Of a stretch of DNA of 64,000 bases, positions 63,001 to 64,000 are shown one piece after another. Below the pieces are notes generated by a model. That model was not told where the DNA came from and made no database searches. It was given only the letters and a program-made list of their open reading frames with translations. The position numbers and the translations under genes are program-made. Source of the stretch: Bimastos eiseni (lineage: Eukaryota > Annelida > Clitellata > Crassiclitellata > Lumbricidae). Location of the stretch: positions 20,446,803 through 20,510,802 of the forward strand of contig OY365815.1 in the NCBI GenBank assembly GCA_959347315.1, written 5' to 3'. The first letter of the stretch is position 1. Every line of letters begins with the position of its first letter.

Positions 63001-63086
63001 TGCTCTGCAAGGAATCTCAACCATCTCTCCTACTTTGAAAGTTGTCTGAAAGTTTGGATGCTGGATAAAAGTTGGTGGGGTATCCA
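38806..63086 (-). CDS. L1-family neural cell adhesion molecule (L1CAM/neuroglian/neurofascin type), lacking only the 5' end
   Basis: About 22 constitutive and alternative exons join in frame to give ~1,262 codons, very close to L1-family length. Domain order is Ig x6, fibronectin III x5, one transmembrane helix ([20 protein letters not shown]) and a tail of ~115 residues. Each Ig has both cysteines. L1-family marks include GNLHFANV in Ig2, [10 protein letters not shown] in Ig4, DNNDPI in FN1, IVWEPM in FN2, GGKYAVHEKE after the membrane and [14 protein letters not shown], whose FIGQY Tyr binds ankyrin until phosphorylated. Such proteins mediate adhesion between neurites and septate-junction-type contacts and anchor to spectrin-ankyrin. 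The signal peptide exon lies beyond 64 kb. Ig1's first half and Ig2's second half have duplicate exons, and the tail has a candidate cassette exon. Confidence 0.95.
39980..40030 (-). CDS. Candidate 51-nt cassette exon in the L1-family cytoplasmic tail
   Basis: Between the last two tail exons is a stretch with acceptor CAACTTTAG|C and donor TTTACAG|GTAAAG. It is 51 nt, phase 2 on both sides, and open in the required frame. Inserted, it adds [16 protein letters not shown] after EYT. Vertebrate L1 genes have a small neuron-specific exon (RSLE) in the same tail region; this one is longer and unrelated in sequence. The prediction rests on splice sites and frame only. Confidence 0.55.
40309..40387 (-). 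CDS. L1-family tail exon ([20 protein letters not shown])
   Basis: It encodes [20 protein letters not shown] and ends GEYTRT. It follows GGKYAV from the membrane exon, giving the conserved 'RGGKYxVxEKE' juxtamembrane motif that binds FERM proteins in L1 (family knowledge). Confidence 0.9.
40676..40801 (-). CDS. L1-family transmembrane exon
   Basis: It encodes [10 protein letters not shown], the helix [20 protein letters not shown], then [11 protein letters not shown]. The positively charged KRNR after the helix fits a type I orientation. Confidence 0.95.
41204..41323 (+). repeat. Minisatellite, 24-bp unit, 5 copies, open in one frame
   Basis: Units start at 41204, 41228, 41252, 41276 and 41300 (GTGATCTTAAGAGACTTAGA plus GGAG). 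On the + strand they encode the octad VILRDLEE with changes. It lies in an L1-family intron on the antisense strand, so expression is unlikely. Confidence 0.9.
41581..41748 (-). CDS. L1-family exon, second half of FN5
   Basis: It encodes [20 protein letters not shown], then [11 protein letters not shown]; the Y-E-F-R-V-x-A-x-N block is the F-strand of a fibronectin III fold. Confidence 0.9.
41961..42101 (-). CDS. L1-family exon, first half of FN5
   Basis: It encodes [20 protein letters not shown], then W and a strand ending FLEYRNK, the A-C' strands of the fibronectin III fold. Phase 1 in and out. Confidence 0.9.
42340..42448 (+). repeat. Dispersed repeat, copy 2 (partner at 36194-36308)
   Basis: About 110 bp closely match the segment near 36.2 kb in the same orientation, starting at AACTCTGTATGACAACCTG. 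It lies in an L1-family intron. Confidence 0.8.
42586..42756. mobile_element. hAT-like MITE, 171 bp, with 8-bp target duplication
   Basis: The ends are CAGGGCTGTAC and GGTATGGCCCTG, i.e. inverted repeats starting CAGGGC. The flanks are the identical 8-bp ATCAAAAT (42578-42585 and 42757-42764), which fits the hAT target pattern nTnnnnAn. There is no coding capacity. A related, truncated copy lies at 52450-52600 in opposite orientation. Confidence 0.85.
42897..43070 (-). CDS. L1-family exon, second half of FN4
   Basis: It encodes [20 protein letters not shown], then [13 protein letters not shown], a typical fibronectin III E-G region. Confidence 0.9.
43502..43624 (-). CDS. L1-family exon, first half of FN4
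   Basis: It encodes [20 protein letters not shown], then [12 protein letters not shown] and YDIEYRK. The W-x-x-P-x-x-P-N-G block is standard for L1-family fibronectin domains. The donor AAAG|GTCTGT is somewhat weak. Confidence 0.9.
43792..44029 (+). mobile_element. tRNA-derived SINE, family 1, copy 4
   Basis: It starts TGTGTGGCACAGTGGCCGAT, has box B (GGGTTTGACTC), the GGGACCTTGAGCAAGTCCTT core and an AAATAAATAAATAAAT tail. It is the most intact copy and lies in an L1-family intron. Confidence 0.85.
44085..44300 (-). mobile_element. tRNA-derived SINE, second family
   Basis: On the - strand it shows GGGGCATAGCATTATGTTCT, a perfect box B (GGTTCGAACCC), then GTGACCTTGGAAAGTTGCTC and a GC-richer body. 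The head differs from family 1, but the GACCTTGG-like stretch sits in the same place. It lies directly beside SINE copy 4. Confidence 0.5.
44463..44712 (-). CDS. L1-family exon, second part of FN3
   Basis: It encodes [11 protein letters not shown], then [20 protein letters not shown] and FTTPEG. Phase 0 in, phase 1 out. The loop between is longer than usual and Arg/Pro-rich. Confidence 0.9.
45130..45600 (-). mobile_element. LINE (CR1/L2-type) reverse transcriptase 3' part
   Basis: On the - strand, fragments in shifting frames read [13 protein letters not shown] (RT 'AFDTVDHxILL'), then [18 protein letters not shown] and LYLLYTLSF (RT 'GVPQGSxLGPxLYxLYT' region). Then come a C-terminal [14 protein letters not shown] and [10 protein letters not shown], and the 3' end with GAGCGCCTCTGATAT. 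Several frameshifts show it is dead. It sits in an L1-family intron on the same strand as the host gene. Confidence 0.75.
45828..45955 (-). CDS. L1-family exon, first part of FN3
   Basis: It encodes [20 protein letters not shown], then [11 protein letters not shown] and [10 protein letters not shown], the usual L1-family start of a fibronectin domain. Acceptor TTTTTTTTAG|CT. Confidence 0.9.
46334..46574 (-). CDS. L1-family exon, second part of FN2
   Basis: It completes W-E-P-M ([20 protein letters not shown]) and runs to the end of FN2 with [15 protein letters not shown]. The N-G-x-G-F-x-Y block is an L1-family mark. The canonical donor GGCA|GTATGT was chosen over a GC donor four bases earlier because both keep phase and GT is stronger. 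Confidence 0.9.
46728..46750. repeat. Perfect 10-bp hairpin
   Basis: ACCACAACCG, loop AAA, CGGTTGTGGT. It lies in an L1-family intron about 150 bp upstream (in transcription order) of the FN2 second exon. No function can be assigned. Confidence 0.7.
47371..47744 (-). CDS. L1-family exon, FN1 and start of FN2
   Basis: It begins [20 protein letters not shown], then has [10 protein letters not shown] and [20 protein letters not shown], the L1-family FN1 signature. It ends LTIVWE, leading into FN2. Covering a whole FN domain in one exon differs from the following ones, which are split. Confidence 0.95.
48023..48313 (-). CDS. L1-family exon, Ig6 (single exon)
   Basis: It holds [16 protein letters not shown] and [15 protein letters not shown]: a whole I-set Ig in one exon, unlike Ig1-Ig5, which are split in two. 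Confidence 0.9.
49231..49321 (-). CDS. L1-family exon, second half of Ig5
   Basis: It encodes [20 protein letters not shown], then [10 protein letters not shown]-x-G-x-Y-x-C is the Ig F-strand. Phase 0 in, phase 1 out. Confidence 0.9.
49660..49890. repeat. Minisatellite, 19-bp unit with 10-bp inserts
   Basis: CCAGATCAAAACCAACCAT recurs about ten times, with CCAGATCAGT inserted between some copies. It lies in the intron that splits Ig5. Confidence 0.9.
50093..50298 (-). CDS. L1-family exon, first half of Ig5
   Basis: It encodes [20 protein letters not shown], then [18 protein letters not shown] and [13 protein letters not shown], the A-E strands of an I-set Ig. Confidence 0.9.
50330..50525. 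repeat. Minisatellite, 43-bp unit, about 4.5 copies
   Basis: Units start near 50330, 50374, 50417, 50460 and 50503 with ATCAAGAAATTATCTTTGCA, then ATTGTAATTAAA and a GATTCAT end. It begins about 30 bp upstream of the Ig5 first-half exon, close to its acceptor. Confidence 0.9.
51231..51374 (-). CDS. L1-family exon, second half of Ig4
   Basis: It encodes [20 protein letters not shown], then [20 protein letters not shown]. The Q-C-x-A-S-N-x-H-G-Y block is a strong L1-family Ig4 mark. Confidence 0.9.
51958..52095 (-). CDS. L1-family exon, first half of Ig4
   Basis: It encodes [20 protein letters not shown], then [20 protein letters not shown]. The A-P-Y-W start and W-x-I-N-G are typical of Ig4 in this family. 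Confidence 0.95.
52450..52600. mobile_element. Truncated second copy of the hAT-like MITE
   Basis: It starts CAGGGCCATACCGAGGAGGG and aligns to the reverse complement of 42586-42756 for about 140 bp (through GATGCTAGGC). It then diverges before the other terminal repeat. It lies in the intron between Ig4 and Ig3. Confidence 0.75.
52708..52889 (-). CDS. L1-family exon, second half of Ig3
   Basis: It encodes [15 protein letters not shown], then [20 protein letters not shown]. Its length (182 nt) and phases (2 in, 1 out) equal those of the second half of Ig1. The donor is GTTGAAT|GTGAGC. Confidence 0.9.
53480..53640 (-). mobile_element. LINE (CR1/L2-type) endonuclease-RT linker fragment
   Basis: It matches the segment near 1937-2000 (shared GAAAGACTTGTGG and TTTTTGTGAGTTTGT). 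On the - strand it reads [17 protein letters not shown], against KLTKTSPPDISPQVFH in the other copy. It ends about 60 bp from the donor of the Ig3 first-half exon. Confidence 0.5.
53698..53803 (-). CDS. L1-family exon, first half of Ig3 (106 nt)
   Basis: It encodes [20 protein letters not shown], then [13 protein letters not shown], with the first Ig cysteine. The donor was placed at TCTGGATT|GTCAGT because this gives GFPTPTVNW with the next exon, the normal Ig C-strand; another GT three bases on breaks the phase. Confidence 0.85.
54770..54960 (-). mobile_element. Possible LINE reverse transcriptase C-terminal fragment
   Basis: A 61-codon open stretch ([20 protein letters not shown], then [20 protein letters not shown]) resembles the 'R-I-x-x-A ... 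I-W-x-x-R-x-x-x-x-x-T-K-x-R-L' block of LINE RTs. Weak evidence. Confidence 0.35.
55080..55214 (-). CDS. L1-family alternative exon Ig2b-2 (second half of Ig2, 135 nt)
   Basis: The acceptor TTTATAG|GA and donor CATCTCAG|GTAACT give phase 1 in and out. It encodes [14 protein letters not shown], then [20 protein letters not shown] and IIPQ. About half of the residues match exon 56933-57073, and it occupies the same place in Ig2 (F-strand Cys in YLC). It is one of two versions of this half-domain. Confidence 0.9.
55990..56570 (+). mobile_element. LINE (CR1/L2-type) reverse transcriptase C-terminal part
   Basis: In shifting frames it reads [32 protein letters not shown] and YHHL, then ISCLIDYCN and [15 protein letters not shown], then PVQG. 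These match the CR1/L2 RT tail (VTLDxxLS...H, SRLDYCNSLL, QxVxNxAARL, YKV). It lies between the two alternative Ig2 exons, on the antisense strand. Confidence 0.7.
56933..57073 (-). CDS. L1-family alternative exon Ig2b-1 (second half of Ig2, 141 nt)
   Basis: The acceptor TTGTTACAG|GC and donor CGACGAG|GTAGAC give phase 1 in and out. It encodes [20 protein letters not shown], then [20 protein letters not shown]. With the preceding exon it gives EGNLHFANV, the classic L1-family Ig2 motif. It is paralogous to 55080-55214. Confidence 0.9.
57566..57751 (-). CDS. L1-family exon, first half of Ig2, with GC donor
   Basis: It encodes [20 protein letters not shown], then [20 protein letters not shown] and DRVSQDYE. 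The C-x-P-P block is typical of Ig2. The only donor that keeps phase and domain continuity is GAAG|GCAGGA, a GC-type donor; GT sites nearby shift the frame. Confidence 0.85.
58054..58235 (-). CDS. L1-family exon, second half of Ig1
   Basis: It encodes [20 protein letters not shown], then [20 protein letters not shown]. Phase 2 in accepts either of the two first-half exons and gives PVYKWM or PSYKWM, both normal for Ig1. Confidence 0.95.
59630..60005. repeat. Degenerate tandem repeat, ~42-bp unit
   Basis: The phrase GATAGAAATGTAAAGCTGAT followed by TCTATCTA and ACTGAAA recurs about eight times with much divergence. It lies in the large intron that splits Ig1. Confidence 0.75.
60880..61490 (+). 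mobile_element. LINE (CR1/L2-type) reverse transcriptase fragment
   Basis: It reads [20 protein letters not shown], then [37 protein letters not shown] and DDIQIYIYP. These match in order the CR1/L2 RT blocks: NYRPVSNLSFLSKxIExVV, HLxxxxLLxxxQSGFR, DLSAAFDTVDHxxLL, GSVLGPLL and YADDTQIYI. Stops and frameshifts are present. It lies antisense in the Ig1-splitting intron. Confidence 0.8.
62373..62484. repeat. Minisatellite, 28-bp unit, 4 copies, touching a splice donor
   Basis: Units start near 62373, 62402, 62430 and 62458 (TGACAGAGAGAGAAAAACAG plus TCAAGAAG). On the transcribed sense (-) strand each unit has GACTGTTTTTCTCTCTCTGT, a pyrimidine tract. The array begins within a few bases of the donor of exon Ig1a-2. 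Confidence 0.95.
62487..62592 (-). CDS. L1-family alternative exon Ig1a-2 (first half of Ig1, 106 nt)
   Basis: The acceptor ATATTTAG|TT and donor CCAGT|GTGAGT give phase 1 in, phase 2 out. It encodes [20 protein letters not shown], then [13 protein letters not shown]. It has the same length and phases as 62981-63086 and about 13 of 35 residues identical. The polypyrimidine tract of its acceptor is weak. Confidence 0.9.
62981..63086 (-). CDS. L1-family alternative exon Ig1a-1 (first half of Ig1, 106 nt)
   Basis: The acceptor TTCTTTCAG|TG and donor CTCCATC|GTAAGT give phase 1 in, phase 2 out. It encodes [20 protein letters not shown], then [14 protein letters not shown]. It joins as well as 62487-62592 does to the common second half of Ig1. 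Confidence 0.9.
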
Positions 63087-63145
63087 CTGAAAGAAAATAT
63101 CAGCTTCTGGAGTGAACCAACTGCATACCGCATGAATACCTTCAT

Positions 63146-63177
63146 ATAATAATAATAATAGTAATAATAATAATAAG
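63146..63177. repeat. (AAT)n microsatellite
   Basis: About ten AAT units with one AGT interruption lie upstream of exon Ig1a-1. Confidence 0.9.
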
Positions 63178-63428
63178 CATATTTGCATACTGGTAATATT
63201 TATGAATGTGTAATGTCGCTGCGTTTTGACAGCAATTTCTTTCTAATAAACGAAGATGCATATTAATAGATCCACTTCAATGATCAACGAGTACTAAAAA
63301 AACCTACAACATTCTTCATCGATATTACTGTACAGCGTACAAAGAGGTCGAATACTTTTCAGAAAAGACTCAACGTCGCATTTTGTGAGTGGTCAACTTG
63401 AATATACATTATACAATACAATATGACT

Positions 63429-63607
63429 ATATTTGATATTGCCCTTCCTCCAAAGCTCAGAATTGCACCCGACCATATGACAGAAACATCATTGATGGGG
63501 GATTTGCTCAGGGTCCTTACACAGAAACTGCCTAGGACAAGGCTCGAACGAGTACCCTCCACTCTACAGGTTGAGTGCTCTTACTGATTGTCCACTGTAC
63601 CACACAG
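63429..63607 (-). mobile_element. tRNA-derived SINE, family 1, copy 5 (diverged)
   Basis: On the - strand it shows GTGTGGTACAGTGGACAATC, a box B (CGTTCGAGCC near 63545), then an AAGGACCCTGAGCAAATCCC core and GGAAGGGCAATATCAAATAT. It is shorter and more diverged than the other four. Confidence 0.65.
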
Positions 63608-64000
63608 GATGAATGAGAGCCCTAGAACAATGTTCTCAATGACTTGCAATGGAAGTTAAGTCTCCATGAATTGATATTCTAGAGCTGCTGGTGAATACCT
63701 AGAGTTAGTGTGCCATCAAGTAACGCTTTGTGCATTAATGTAATGTACTCTTGAAGTCATTAAAAGCTTATACTTTAATACAAATGACTGTCTTCTGCAA
63801 TATTGTTGTGGTAGTTCAGCCATTCCAAATATATTTTCATTTTGATAGTCTTGTGATCCAGGTTGGCCTGGGATCGAAAAACCAGGAAGAGAATGAATAT
63901 ATAATTGAATAATAGTCTTGACCTGAGGAGGAAAGTCCGGACTCAATTAGCCCCTCTCAAAGATCCCTCTGATGTCACTGCTTCAGACTTCAATTATAAA

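Overview
This is a window of animal nuclear DNA. It is AT-rich, has long introns with GT-AG junctions, and holds many fragments of LINE retrotransposons and tRNA-derived SINEs. The gene content (a WNK kinase and an L1-family cell adhesion molecule whose Ig domains are each split over two exons) points to a bilaterian, most likely a marine invertebrate. I cannot name the phylum. There are no bacterial or organellar features.

Layout. Bases 1-3930 (+ strand) carry the last four coding exons of a multi-pass membrane protein I do not recognise; three LINE fragments lie in its introns. Its probable poly(A) signals are at 4.37-4.93 kb. Bases 8471-27214 (- strand) carry a complete WNK (with-no-lysine) kinase gene of 14 coding exons and about 2,989 residues. 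Every intron phase agrees, and an in-frame stop sits just upstream of the chosen ATG. Bases 27.2-38.8 kb are mostly non-coding: the WNK 5' region, repeats, a 2.2-kb inverted-repeat pair and the probable 3' UTR of the next gene. Bases 38806-63086 (- strand) carry all but the signal-peptide region of an L1CAM/neuroglian/neurofascin-type gene: six Ig domains, five fibronectin type III domains, one transmembrane helix and a cytoplasmic tail with the ankyrin-binding FIGQY motif.

The main find is in the L1-family gene. Two parts of the outer Ig region exist as duplicated, phase-matched alternative exons. The first half of Ig1 has two versions of exactly 106 nt each. Reading frame allows only one at a time: using both creates a stop, and skipping both shifts the frame. 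The second half of Ig2 has two versions of 141 and 135 nt. Picking one from each pair would give four different distal Ig1-Ig2 surfaces, a small Dscam-like design. A 51-nt in-frame cassette exon in the cytoplasmic tail could double this. A pyrimidine-rich (transcribed strand sense) 28-bp tandem repeat touches the splice donor of one alternative exon, and the donor leading into the Ig2 pair appears to be GC rather than GT.

Other items are a hAT-like MITE with an 8-bp target duplication, an 866-bp piggyBac-like element and a 63-bp TTAA-flanked palindrome, five copies of one tRNA-derived SINE family with a CORE-like stretch, a second SINE type, and several minisatellites, one of which is an open reading frame of 8-residue repeats. 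The WNK and L1-family genes are transcribed in the same direction; the unknown membrane-protein gene converges on WNK. Nothing suggests that the three genes work as one pathway.
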